DNA from: Luscinia megarhynchos
Taxonomy: Eukaryota; Chordata; Aves; Passeriformes; Turdidae
NCBI GenBank assembly: GCA_034336665.1
Contig: CM067565.1
Coordinates: forward strand, 85,438,858 to 85,502,857
Reading direction: 5' to 3'
DNA: 64,000 nucleotides
The first letter of the stretch is position 1; each line of letters starts with the position of its first letter. A model generated the notes under the pieces. It was not told the origin of the DNA. It made no database searches and saw only the letters and a program-made list of their open reading frames with translations. Shown piece after piece: positions 1 to 13,214 of this stretch. The position numbers and the translations under genes were made by a program.

Positions 1-3000
1 AGATGCAGCCAATAAAAGCAGAATGAAAGACTGGCTTACTTCACCAAAGAATATTTGGTCTCTGAGAAATCAGACACACAACAGAAAAAACACCCAGTTA
101 TATATCTCAGAGTTACTCTCCTTGAAAATGCCTGGCACTACAGATACAGTTATGAGTGTGCACTTGCTTTTCTGCTTTCTTATTCCACTACTTGTGGTGC
201 CACTGACTTTACCAAGTGTCACTAAACAGATGACACAAAAATAATGATGCCCATGCAATGGATACTTGCATCCCCCAAGTTTATTACAAACCACACATAG
301 AATCTCTGGAAGGCAGAAAGAATAAAGAGTAGGTTTCAAAAGAGGGGAACTTCAGCAGGAAAGCTGAATGAAGTCCTATTTTAAGCACGACAACAGAATC
401 TTTAATATTGTTCCAATGCTGCCAGGCTCAGATTTGTCAGGAAAAAAACAAACAATACTTTTCCTTTTAAATTTTATTAGTTTTAGCCAACTCAGAAAAG
501 GAAGGTCTCAGCAGACCTCTGAGTATGACGCTCCAAACCTAAGGCTTAATCAATTCTTCTACTCCTTCCACAGCTGCATGTACAAACACTGACAAAATAC
601 CTTGGAGCTAAAAATGAATTGACATACTAACACAAATCTGTAAAACAGGTTAAAAGTGAGGATTTCTGCTTTCTACTTGAAGGAAGCAAGTTACTGAGCA
701 GTGATACAAGCTGTGGTTCATACAAACTATATAAGCCCCTTCAAGTCCACAAATCTCTATCTGAAAAATTAATCCAGTTTTAGATTATGGAAATTAATCC
801 TGATTTATCTTTTATTTCCTACTTTAAAAACAGCGTACACAAACATGATTTTTTTTTAACTCCTCCAAGTTAGATAAATATAAATAAAACTCCCACTTAG
901 AATAATCTTCAGAAATAATTTCCAACATGGAAAAACACTGCTGTTCTATGAGAGAGCAAGAACTGAAGAAGGGGAAATCACTCAGAAGTGCATGTAGAAG
1001 TAACATAACACTTTCATTTTCAGTTTTGGTCCCTTCTTGGAAATACTTGAACATTAAGGGTAAAATAACTAACCCTTAACTTCTATGCCTACAAGAAGCA
1101 GCTCTGTACACTGAATCACAGAGTGTTACTAGCTCAGTGTTATCTGGGACACAAGGCATGCCCAGAGGTGTTCAGAGACCACTGGCAGCATCCAACACCT
1201 TCATCCTACTGAATAAATTGGGCAAATTAATTCAATTCAGTGTTGCTACTGGATGTCTCTGCAGCCTGCACCCAGGGCAGAAAGGACTTCTCAGGAAGTT
1301 CTGTTATTCTCCCAAGACAACAGCAAATTCATGGAGGACAAAGGATGAGCAAATGAAAATAGGTAACACAGATGGAAAAAAATACTACCCCCTACAACTT
1401 CAAAGGAATATGGAACACCATGCACAAGCCAAGCACCTATTCCCAACACAAAATTCCTGAAACAGATTTTTTTTCTTGTTCTTGGCAACTTCAGTTGTGG
1501 CACATTTTTGCCATTTGCTATCACACAGTTACTATGCAATCTACCTGATATTTATAAGCTTAGTACTATTACAAAAGTCGATCTAAATTTTGGACTCTTG
1601 GCACAAGAAAACATTACATCATCCATTAAGCCTCTCTTAAAAGAGTTCAGTCTCCATGTACTTACTAAAAACACATTAGAAACGAATTAAGATGCAAATC
1701 TGCTTGAGCCTTATTTGGCAGATGTAGGACTAAAAAGCTGGCACTGCAGCCTCTTGCCCCTTTGCATTCCTTTATTTCTGAGTTTTGGATAAGCAAAGAA
1801 TTTTGTGTGGCTGTGTTACAAGCCAGAAGACTCGAGGAAGATGTCAAGAATTTTTCTGATGTTATTGTTGAAGAGACTTAAGACTAAGGAACTTGAAATA
1901 AAATATATAAAATGAAGAAATGCTTGCCTTCCCTGAGAAGACTGTCAAGGAGTGTCCTATTACATGAAAAGAACACTCTGCAAACTTTTACAGGACCAAC
2001 ATTATTTGATTCATTCTACAGAAAATTTGTTACATTTCCTGGCCTACCAAAACAGAGCCTGGTATACACCAAGTCTTTGATTTATACACCTGGAGCTGAG
2101 AATGCTCCCTTTACAAGAAGCCTGGTTTCCCCTAGGTTGCATGTTCTTCCTTGATGAATTGCCATGGAATTACCTATTGCTTTTGGGAACATCTGTTATT
2201 GTTCCATCTCTCAGAATCACATGCACATCCACTTCTAGTTGCCACATACATGAAAAGTTTTGAAACTTCTCTGTTCAGAGCATGTGTTAGGAAGAAAAAG
2301 GAAAGGAAATCTTGCAAATTTTATAATTATGCTTTGTCTTTGATATTGTTATAAGCTATCTACAACAAAGAGAAAGAAAATCCTGCCCAAGACTATCATG
2401 GGGAGCAAAAATATATGAAAGAGAAAGAGCAGTAATTTGGGCACACAGTGATCTCTTGGGGTCTTACATCATATTAATTAATCTGAATTTGAGCACAGAT
2501 TCATCTGCTGAATTAATTCCTGATGTTTCCACACAAATTGAGTGATTCTGTGTTTCAATGCTACAGTCCCCAGTCAAGCATTAACTTAAAAAAAGAAAAC
2601 AAGTGACAAGAGGTAGATTTTATAAAGAAAAACATTTTGTTATAAAGAAATCAACTCAAGTTAACTAGTCAATCAAGTTTTTTAAATATTTCACATGCTC
2701 CTTTATCAAAGACTAAACTCTGACATTAAACAAGTATAAACAAGTATATAAATTGCTATTCTTTCACCTGTAGTACACAGCAACAAATTGTCATGAACAG
2801 CTATAGAAAATAGTCATCCTAAAAATCTAAAAATTTTCCAAATAAATTTATGTTATTGGTAGTGAAAAGAAAAGTAGGAATTAAAAAAAAAAAGCCACAT
2901 TATACAAAACCTTCTCTCCTACTACCACTTCTCCCCATAAAACACAGATCCTCATGTGAGATTTAAGAGCCACTAAGGCAGAATATTTGAGGAAAACTGT

Positions 3001-6000
3001 TCCAAATGACAATAGCTGCAAAACACACACAACAGATCACCAGCTGGAAAAAAAAACTTCACTTAAGACCCTTATATCAGAAGACAACACCTAATATGTT
3101 ACTCATGCAACCCTCCAACTACTAGCATGCTTGTATAAAGAAAAATAAAAACATTGTTATCCATAAACATCTACCTACTAAGTGATTTATCTACATTTGG
3201 ACACTTTTTACTTGAAGTTAACTGAGGCTAGATTTCTAAAACATAACTTGAGGAATCAAGAACTCAAAATCTCCTGGATTATGCCTCCAAATCCTCAACA
3301 CATCTTTGAAAAAGAATAAATGCAAACCAGCACAGGGTACCTGGGCCAGGAATATTGACCTTGTCATAAGTTGAATCAGGTGTTTACAGCACCAAGCCCA
3401 ACTCTGCTGCCAACAGCCCTTCCAGCTGAGAGTGGCTCTGGCAAAGACTCTCAACAAGAGTAATGAATTGTTATTTCTGCAGCAGTAATTCTGAAGGGTG
3501 CCTGTGAGAGCTCTGAGCCCATCCAGCAGCTCCAGGATAAAAGAACTACTTCCTATTATAGGGAATTTCAAGCAAAAACAATCTGGTTTGGCACTGCAAG
3601 TAAACACTTTGGTTCCTTTCCTTGGAAATCATTCACAAGTTTCTCTTGCTTTGTTTCCTCAGGTTTTCAGTGAAAGGATTTATTAACTCCCACTGATGAG
3701 TTAGTGAATTTTGGTTTTTAGACATGGGATGAGAAAACAAACAGGAAATATGAGAAAGAAAAATACGCAGAATATGTACTTTATCTTAAAAGGAAACAAG
3801 AAATTATTATACATTTCTTACCAGGAAACCAAAAGGTACTCAAACCAGAACTAAAAATACTGGGTTTTTTTTCCCCTGTTCTCTTTTGACCAAACTCACA
3901 GCATATTAGAGTGCAAATCTATTTTACTACTTTCGTGCTCAATGTAAATTTGCTTTATCCATTTTTGCTGCTTTTTTATTGTGTGTCTATTAGAACTGTA
4001 AAATGCAAACACCCTGTGATTTCAGCTGAGGAAAACCTGTAACATCATATTCAGCAGCACTTTTAAACCCACAATCAGAATTTCCTGGATACCTGGTACC
4101 AGGACAGATGACAGAATAAACCAGGGCATCGACATATGTGCATGAGAGGGTTTGTAAAGAAAGGATTTCCCTGTAACCTCACAGATCCTGCTCACCATCT
4201 GTGGGGTGCATGTGCACACACAGAGCACTCTCCTCCCCACCCTCCCACTCAGAACAATTGCTTTGCTGGTAGCAGGAACAGTTTCCTCACCAAGAGCCTT
4301 TCTGCCAGAGCAGAGCTTACATCTGGCCTGATTTAAGTCCTGTTACACAGGCAGGATGGAGGTTTAGTTTCAGGAAAACTAGAAGAAGTATTTATACCAG
4401 TTAGAACAGAGCTGAAGTCAGCATAGATACCATCAGCATCATGCAAATGTAGGAATGGACACACATACCCCAGATTTCCAACTCTCACCAGGACCCACCA
4501 CTCAAGGGCCATTACTAATAAGGAGTCTGTCCTTGCTTACCCATCTCCACAACCTGGAGAGGCACTCCAAATAAAAAACATTTTCCCATTTTTATCTCTC
4601 AAGGAAGTACAAGAGGATTTCTGAACATGCTGAGACAGTTTCTTAAAGACTCCCTGCTTGAAAAAGCAGACAATATGCAGTAAGCAGACTACACATGTGC
4701 CCCAGAAAATAACTGCTGACACTGATTTCATTTTATGAATAAATATTAATGTGGGCCATTTGACAGTAAGTCTTGTTACATGACTAACCAAAAAATCCCT
4801 CACAAACTTCCAGTTTGTTATGTGCCCAAACAAACTCCACAGTGCTATCAGAGTTTTGATTTTAAAATCTTAAGATCCCCATAGTTTAGTACTAATCTAT
4901 GGAACAGTTACGAGTAGATTAAAAACTCACATGCATATTATCAGCAGAACAGCAACTGCTAAAGACAACAGGGTATCTTTCACAACTTTCTAATATTTTT
5001 CCAAATTATAATTTATCACAATGATTCACAACAAAGAATATTTTGAGCATTATATGAGCTTTTGAAGGATGGTTAAATAATGCCATCTTCTTGATAAATC
5101 CTCATGTGTCTGTCATGTTCTGGGCCCATAAGTAATGGTATATGTTAAGGGAGGAAAAAAATAAGCAAACATAAAAAACCCCAAGGAAAAACAACTGAAT
5201 GAGCTCCATGAGCTTCCCTAATTGACCCAAAATACCAATATAAGAGATGAAAGAATGATACTGTATTTTTACAGTGATCCAATGCTCCTATACATTTCAA
5301 AATCTGCAAGAGCCTTGTTTACATTTGCCACAGTCTTGGCACAACAGCTTTGTGCTGTGTCCTGTATCCTTCACCCACGTGGCTCTTGGACAGGGGTTCT
5401 TCAGCTCCACTGGATGGCAAAGGGTTAAAAGAGGTTTTGAGAGCAGTTGGCTGATTTTGTGATGTTCTCCAGCAGCCTGAACAAACAGGAAGCCCGGAAA
5501 TGAGTGATAATTGTTAAATAAGAGCTCTTAAAACACCTGCTTAGCTCTGACTGCTAACTATTAAACCATTACAGCAAGTTAAAAACAAAATCCCCCAGAG
5601 AGATTTCCACCTGCTTTCCCCATCTATTTTCTTGATTTATACAATAAGACATTCAGAAACACCCAGTGGAGCTGGAAGCATGACCCCCTCCATAAGCAAG
5701 CACAACCTGGAAAGCCCTCTCTCTCAAACACCCTCCCAAGATGACATAGACACTTGGCTTTTCAGAGAAATGTACATTCTCAGTCAACTTGGTGTTTCTG
5801 AAGCTTCCACCCAAAGCTTTTCAGGGTTTTTTCCCCCAAATGTGACTGCCTGTCCTCCTTTCCTGGAGCAAATCTGTACAGCCATTCACCCAACACTGTC
5901 AGAAAGTGGTTTTGCAGGAGCAGGCCATTTTGTAAGGCAATTAAAAAAGTAGGAAAGGATTTTCAGATCCAAGCTGGAAAGGCGTGGACCTTCCCCACCA

Positions 6001-7504
6001 TTAACTTGGTAGAAAGATCTTCTGCATTGTTAAAGTCAGAAATACTGGCAGAATTACAACTGCCTGGCTATATACACCCCTGCAAAATTAAAAACAAAAA
6101 AAGCCCACCAAAAATCTACACAGAAAGAGCAGTCATCAATACAAGTATGGTTTCTTTGGATAAAGGAGTATGGGCACGACACAAAACTCAGCCTTTTGGA
6201 CTGGTGCCATGAGTGCTAACTCCACACTCTGCCCTCTTGCCAAGGCAGGACTTTTCTGAGGAGGTTAGTCATGGCTTTCAAAATCGTCTTGCCTTTGATG
6301 CATTCCAATGATGATTCTAGTCCATGAAATCCATTACTCTTGAAAGAGAAGCAAAGTTCTTCACAATTTACAGGTCTGTATATATCTTGTTTCCTAAGCA
6401 ACCTTAACAAGCCAGTTCTGAGGATTAAGAAGAAAGTTATGCTCCCAAATTTCAAATAAATAAGCAGATACACAAGTAGGAAGCTAAGGGAAAAGGCAGA
6501 AATTCATCCAATTTAAAGGTTATTTGCAAATCTGTTCAAAAATACTCATTTGAAGCAAATACACTCTCCATACACACAAAGTTGTTTGCCACAAGTGGAA
6601 GTCAGATTTTTTTTGTAATTATATTGGTTTTCAACGAACAAAGTTACCATTTAAATTTCCTTTCTTCACCAACAAACAAGTTTATGAAAAGACAAAATGG
6701 AACAGAAAGCAGAAAATTATTCAAAAAAATGTGAGCAGCTCATCAGAACCTGACCTGCATGTGCTTCTAAATCACCTTAGTGATGAAGAGAATTCAAATT
6801 GTTATCCTTTTCCTCTTGTTATAAAAATTAATTATTTAGAACATTTCTGGTTATGTCTAAACTTCCATTACAGTCATTTTCTAAAACATTATAAAACTGG
6901 TAACTTTTCAATAACATTACTCAATATCTTTTTTAAAAGCTAGAATTTAAAGTAGATTTATTTTTGAAAAGAAAATTAAGTGTGTTACCACAGCAACTTA
7001 GAAACAATTTATTAAACATTTGTGCTATTAGCCTAAACAGAACAACTTAAGCTACAACTCCCATCCAAAAACCTGTTGGCCCTGTCAAAGGTCAACATGA
7101 GACTAACACATCCAAGACTTACCCTTCCCAGAAACAAAATAACTGAAAGCTTTTCTAGTTTTAGTTTCATATACTTTGTCCCACCCAAAGCAAACGAAAA
7201 ACAGATAATAGGAACAGTTCTAATCTACAAACACAGAATAGTATAAAAAGCATAAATGGATTACTACCTGCTTAACTTACTCAATAAAATGAGTTTTACT
7301 TTAAAATCCCTAATTTTCTCCCATGATTTTGTTTAATCCTTCCCATTACAAACATCTGAGCAGAAATCAGATTTGAGAAGGAAACACGCAGAACAGAAAA
7401 TTCCAAAAATCACTGGTCTAAACACGCATTCAATTCCTCATGCCAGCCTGGAAAACCAAACATTTTGGTTTTCCACTAACACAAGCCAGCCTTTGAAACA
7501 GCAG
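1..7504. other. Non-coding AT-rich DNA, no gene recognised
   Basis: Open frames are all short and without family resemblance. Homopolymer A and T tracts are frequent. A 12-bp palindrome (CCTGGTACCAGG) lies at 4092-4103. A minus-strand segment at 4541-4656 has good splice-like ends and is treated under findings. No mobile element is recognisable. Confidence 0.7.
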
Positions 7505-7862
7505 CACCCAAGTGCTGCGCTGTGCTTTCTGCAGGCTGGCAGGGCAGAAAGCCCCAGGCACAGGGCACTGGAGGAGAAGTTAGAGCTGTCTGGGAATGCT
7601 CTCAGAGACAGTGCTGCCCGCTGGTCTCTGCCCGCTCCAGCCTAGCTTGTTTGTCCATCTGCCTGCCCCACCACCAAGCCTGCTCATGGTGGATGCTCTC
7701 CAGCCACCAGGAATGAAGTGCACGGCGCCAGTCGGGCTCGTCAGCAGCTCCCACCACTCTGCTAAGCCCTGTTGGGGTGCTGGCAGCAGCTGTAGGGGCT
7801 GGCACCTGGGGACAGGACTTCACTCCTCCCCTCCCTATGAGGCCAGCCCACCCCACCCTCTG
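7505..7862. other. GC-rich patch of unknown nature
   Basis: About 360 bp of clearly higher GC than the flanks, rich in CTG, CAG and CCC and with about seven CpGs, including GGCGCCAGTCGGG near 7725-7736. Three frames on the plus strand and one on the minus strand stay open across part of it. No product is recognisable, and overlapping open frames on both strands are expected from high GC alone. It could be an old exapted repeat, a weak regulatory element or a local GC fluctuation. I see no repeat ends. Confidence 0.3.
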
Positions 7863-10800
7863 TAACCAGCAGCAACATCAGTAACTTGAACAAATTAGAA
7901 GCCCCACAAAATGAGCCTGGTCAATCTCCTTGAAACCGTGAGCAGACACACAAGCAAGGCTGGAGTAGATCAAGAATGCCCCTTAATTAAAACTGGCTAA
8001 CACTTCTATAATATTATCTGATGCTCTGTACTCTTTTCTGCATTGTCTCAATGTTTCATGTGGTAAATCAATCATGACAAACACAAATGTCCGTACTTTC
8101 TTGTTTTTTGCCACAGCAACTGACATATTTAAATATATATTTGATGCTTTACAGCCAGAGCAGTATTTCTAAGTTTTGCTGTTCCAGTAGAGCATTCTCT
8201 GGCTTATTATGTAACAATAACATTTTTCAACCGCAATTTTCATTTCACTGAAGATCTGCCTAGAGAAGGACAAACACTTTTAAAACTGCAGTTTAACTCC
8301 CATAATCCTGGTTTTTTCAACAAAGCCCACTGATTCCAGCCCAATTAAAACTCATCTGATGCCACAAACTGCTAAAATATAGCTCCAAAGAACAAAGGAA
8401 GTAGAGACACCATAACCCTGTGTCAGCTAGCAGCAGTCTATGCCCATCAGTGAATTCTCATCTTTACTTGCTACAGTGCTAATTCATCTCAGGAATCAAC
8501 ATGTCCTGTTTGTTTGGGTTTTGTTTATATATGAAACTAAGTTATTCTTTTTCAATCCCTTCTTTACTATGCTCTGTAATTTTTATATTAACAACTGACT
8601 TACTCGGGGAACTTCTCAAAAGACAAGAAAGACAACAGGATGCTTTTGTGCTTGTAATATCAAATAATTTTCAGCATTGGATTAACACTAAATGAATACT
8701 TCTCAGAGTAATCAAATTAAATTTACTTACAGAAATACCAACATGAATGTGTAAATAAAACCTGCTGCAGTGGAAACTAACCAGCTCAGAATTATCATGC
8801 ACTGACTGCTCCAGATTATCTTTACAAGTTGAAACAGCAGTCATCCATTTTTTGATGAAAAAAAACCTATTTCTTGCCTTTTTGAAACTGCCATCCCCAT
8901 TATGTGAGAATCAGAAGTTTCTTAAGAAGTTTGATCCTGCAAAGAACCTTCAACCTACAAATTTAGAAAACTTTTCTAGTTCATGTCTTAGAGACATAAA
9001 AAGTACATTATTAATTATTCCTCAGAACCTTGTGATTAAAAACAGGAGGGATTGCTATGGCACAAAATTCCATAGAAGAACGTTATTCTTTAAAAAAATT
9101 ATATAAAAGATGGAAATACCCTGTGATAATAAAATCCCTGAATATTTCCTATTTTTGTGCTGTGTTCATCTCTAAATCTCATACATTTTTGCCACGGATC
9201 AGTGCCATCTCCAGAGCTCCCATCACTTTACTGTGATCCAGTCACATAGCACAGGAAGGTCAAATGAGGAAAAGAACCCCAAGCATCACCTTTCTCAAAC
9301 AATAATTGCCACTTTTAGAAATAATAATGAGGTACTATTCCTTGCACTTCACCAAAACAAAAAAATATCCCAGTTGGGCATTCTCAGGGTGACAGGACGT
9401 GCTTCTTATCAGAAGAGAAATCATTCCTGCATCCACCTCATTCAAGTTCATCTCATATCCATGGAACATATATGTTGAAGTGATCTAATGTGGAGAAAGC
9501 ATTAACAGTATTTCATTTATAAGGTTAAACTCTGACCTAACTTTAACCATACAAAATGTCAGTGGTATTCAAATTATTTCAGCTGCTGTTGAATACAGGC
9601 AAAAGCTCATGAAATTCTGCAGCAGCATCTACCCCAGCTTGGTTCACAGATTGTTCCCCAAGTCTATCATGAAATGAACTCTGCAAATTGCCAGGCAGGC
9701 TATGGAGCAGGGTTAACCCCACCTTGATAACCAGCATTCAAAGTCCTTATCTCTGCTTTTAGCACTAGTATAGAACAGCATTCCTTTTCCACCCTCCCCC
9801 CACAGCACCATCCCTCTAATTGCCAGCGCTGTACTTAGCTTCAGCTGGAAGGGAAAAATATTCAACCCAGGACTTTTACACAGACTGGTGCCTTCTGTTA
9901 AGCCCTCTGCTCTGCTGGCTTTCTGTCACAGTGTGTCCAGCTCAGGTTTACAGGCTGACAGATGTTGGTCAGGGGGACAGAGTTCCACTCAAAACTATCA
10001 AACATACCCACTGATAAGAAAACCTGGTTCTCACCACTGTTAGTGAATACCCACGGGAAATACTGATGGTCCTGCTTCAGATCCTACTTAGCATATGCAT
10101 TCCACACAACTCAGCCTTATTCTACTTGTCACTTTTACTGGAAATCTCACAGGAAAGATAAGATACTGCTGTTTGTGAAGGTTAACCTTAAGGTTATCAG
10201 GGCCCATGCAGCATAGCTTAAATAAACCTAAAAGCACTAGTAAAAATACCAGTGAAAGGATGGCTACTGAGAGTAAGAAGAGAGTAAAAGGTACTCAGGT
10301 CAGAAAATCATTCTGTGATGAAAAAGTTGAAGGGTATTTGGCCTACAACCAGTTGAGCAAGGACACAAATCAGGACTGGTGAGATGAAGCAGAAAGCTGC
10401 TTGCTGGTGGGCAAGGAGAAGTTCTTTTAGTTAGGGCAAAATTTTTATGCAAGTTAGTTGTCAGTGGGAAGGGACCATTACCTGAAAGCACAGAGCTTCA
10501 GGGCTCAGAGCTCATGAGCCCAAGAAGTTCTGTGGCCAGTGGCAGAAAGAGCTCTCCCAGCATAGTTCTGGGAGGTGTAGAAAAGCCATGAAAAGTCTAC
10601 TATCTGTCTGTGAGATTACATGTCTGCCTCTGTTACTTACATCCTGCAAATTGAAGCAATGCTTAATTTACAATCTCTACAACTTTTTTCCAATAGGCAC
10701 TCAAAAATCAGCCTTCAAATACCTTTTAAAAAATTCTTTATAGAATTAGGACAGTTTACATAGAGTCACAAGTGTTTAATTCCTTCCTGTTCATCCCATC

Positions 10801-12980
10801 AATATATTTACTAATGTTACAGACCAAATCCTTCCCTTGCTGCTTCATTATTCATAGAAGAGACAGAGGATGCTCCTTGCCATTTATTTCTGCTGAACTA
10901 CAAATATTGTGCTGGTTTTGAAATGGGTCCATGGGAGCAATAATAAGGAAAAGCCAATGGCTGGAAGCTGAAAGATAAAAGGACCATTGTTCCAGAATCA
11001 ATAGCAGTGCTCCCTACAAGGTGTTCTCCACTCAGGTAACCACATTTGCCGTGGTGGAGCTGCATCTGCACGGCACAGAGGGTTTGCAGAGGAGGGGTGT
11101 GGGGGCAGGCAGCAGGGCAGAAGGGAGTACCCAGAGCCACAGTATTGTTTGCTCAGCCAAAGGCTACCTGCCAAGGGCACCAAGGCTACCCCACAGCTGA
11201 AACTCCCTGGCAGAAATCATTGAAAAGCTACTTTGCAAGCTTGCAACCTATGGGATCTTAACACATTGTGTTGTGGTAAATTCAGCTCTCTCTCTGAATG
11301 CTAATATTTGAAACCACAACTGAAATTAATAACTCTTTAGAGCTGGGAATTCTGTAAGTTTCTGCATAATTTTCATTTAATTTAGGTATTTACAAAATAT
11401 ATTCCCATTAAAAACCTTCTGGAAATAAGAATCTGTGGATGTACTACTCATGACATCACGACAAACATGCTAATTATAGCAAGGCAAATTATTTTTGCAA
11501 ATTCTGCAGAATCAGACTTGTTGATAATGCAACAATTTCCCAGAAGCACCTGAGATGGTAAGAGGATTCAGCTGTTATTATGGGAATTATTGATCTCATC
11601 TAGCAGAAAGCCGTATGTACAAACTTGTTGATACAGTTCCAGAAACAACCTTCACAATGTGTAGGAGTGGATGGAAGGGAAAACAGCTGGCAGGCATTCT
11701 CAGCTTTTTCTGTGAGGTGTAGAAGAACCAAGTCAGACAGGGAGAATTTGGAATATTTTCTCCAGAACAGCTCTGGGTAGCACTGTGAAGACGGATGGAT
11801 ATCTGTGAAGTTTGTGGGGATTCTTTGGGTCTCATTCTGAACCGTGGCCTATCCAAAATGGAATACTACAGCACATGCACCAGAATAAGAAGCAGCTTAA
11901 TTAAAACCTGCAAATAATTATTTAATGATGGAGAATTATTAGGTACACTTGAAAGTACTTGAAAAATAATCTTTTAGAAATAGTTTTGCTCATGTTAATT
12001 TTTTACCTTTATATGGACAGCAACTCCACACTAAGAATACCAGACACATTTCAAGAGTTTGGTTTCTTTTTATCAAACATTTATAAGCAAGATTTAAACT
12101 CCACTTCTGAAGAACCAAACCAGCAGAAAACCCAGTTTACGGTTGGTATTGTAGTTCAACCATCTTAAATTGAACTGCAAATAACACAAGGGATCAGGAT
12201 GAAAAGTCTTTTAACTCACCTAGTGTGAAGCCCTGAAAATGGATAAGCTTAGTTACCCTTGACAAGACTGTTAAAATTCAGGACCCCCTTTTAAAGCTCC
12301 AGAACAACTTTGCAACTTTCCAAATGCAAAATGAAACACATGCCACTCTCTTTATTTGCAGTTGAATTAAAATGAATCCCATGTTTCCCCTTATGTTTCA
12401 AAATACCTACTGACAGGTGTTGCAATGCAACAAACTTCAGAAGCCAAGTCCAAAATAACAGGCAAACAAAGCAACATGCACATGCAAACAGTGTTTAGAA
12501 AGACAGTCCTGGCTTGCCAAGGACACTTGAAATCTCCTGTCAAAAGGAATGCCATTCACAACACTACAGACTGGGACCAACTCATATGCCTTAAGACTCT
12601 AGGACCAGTATAAATCTTAGACTTAAGGGAAGTGAGCCAAGTTTCAGGCTGAAAACTTCCCCAAAACCTCCCTGATGCCAGCACTTTGATCTTGAGGTTC
12701 CTGCTGCTCTGGCTTTTGGAAGTTCTCTCTGCTCACAGACATGCCTCCACCCTTCATTTTGCATATTTCAGTAATAATTATCCTCATATCTGGGAAAATA
12801 TGTTCTCTGACTTCCCACTGATGGAATATGCTGAGATTGAAGTAGAAATTTTAACTGATTACAGGATACATAGCATGGAGTCAGGTTTTTGCTTGGAGAT
12901 AGTGAAATTTAAGTAACAAGGCAAAGACTGAAAGGTTCTGGAAATTACAAAGTGAAAAGGAATCGTCATTAAGAGGGAAA
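7863..12980. other. Non-coding AT-rich DNA, no feature seen
   Basis: No convincing exon, RNA gene or repeat. A somewhat GC-richer piece around 11040-11200 contains CAG/GTAACC and CTGCACGGCACAGAGG-like text, but it has no open frame with credible splice ends on both sides. Confidence 0.65.
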
Positions 12981-13214
12981 TATCATGCTAGCTATAGTAT
13001 GCAGATCTTGTTGCTTAAATTTAATTATCCCTGGGCAATCTCAAAATTTGTGAGCAGCTCACAAATAAAAGACAAGTGTGAGCTCATAAATTTTCACTAA
13101 AAGGAAATGGAAGAGGAACAGGATTACCATTATTATTTCAGAAGGCAATTATTTTTATATATCTCATGCTAGTTATAATATACAGATCTTTGTAACTCTA
13201 GAATTTAATATCAT
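12981..13214. repeat. Diverged direct-repeat pair enclosing a palindrome
   Basis: Two segments of about 50 bp, 12981-13030 and 13160-13214, align along most of their length. Both carry CATGCTAG(C/T)TATA(G/A)TAT(G/A)CAGATCTT and then AATTTAAT. The spacing is about 180 bp and identity is near 80% by eye. Between them lies a near-perfect inverted repeat, ATTTGTGAGC-A-GCTCACAAAT, at 13046-13066. A further GTGAGCTCATAAAT follows at about 13078. The arrangement could be the terminal repeats of an unrecognised short element or an old local duplication whose centre has diverged. Confidence 0.55.

Noticed and set aside
335..352. AAAAGAGGGGAAC, resembling a retroviral polypurine tract
   Set aside because: No LTR boundary, primer-binding site or retroviral coding remnant is visible nearby.
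1105..1130. CACAGAGTG-type text resembling a CR1 tail
   Set aside because: Only one copy of the octamer-like motif and no CR1 body beside it.
12205..12245. Minus-strand donor TAG/GTGAGTTA with acceptor CATTTTCAG 13 nt upstream
   Set aside because: A 13-nt exon between these sites is below what is normally spliced without special enhancers, and no other support exists.
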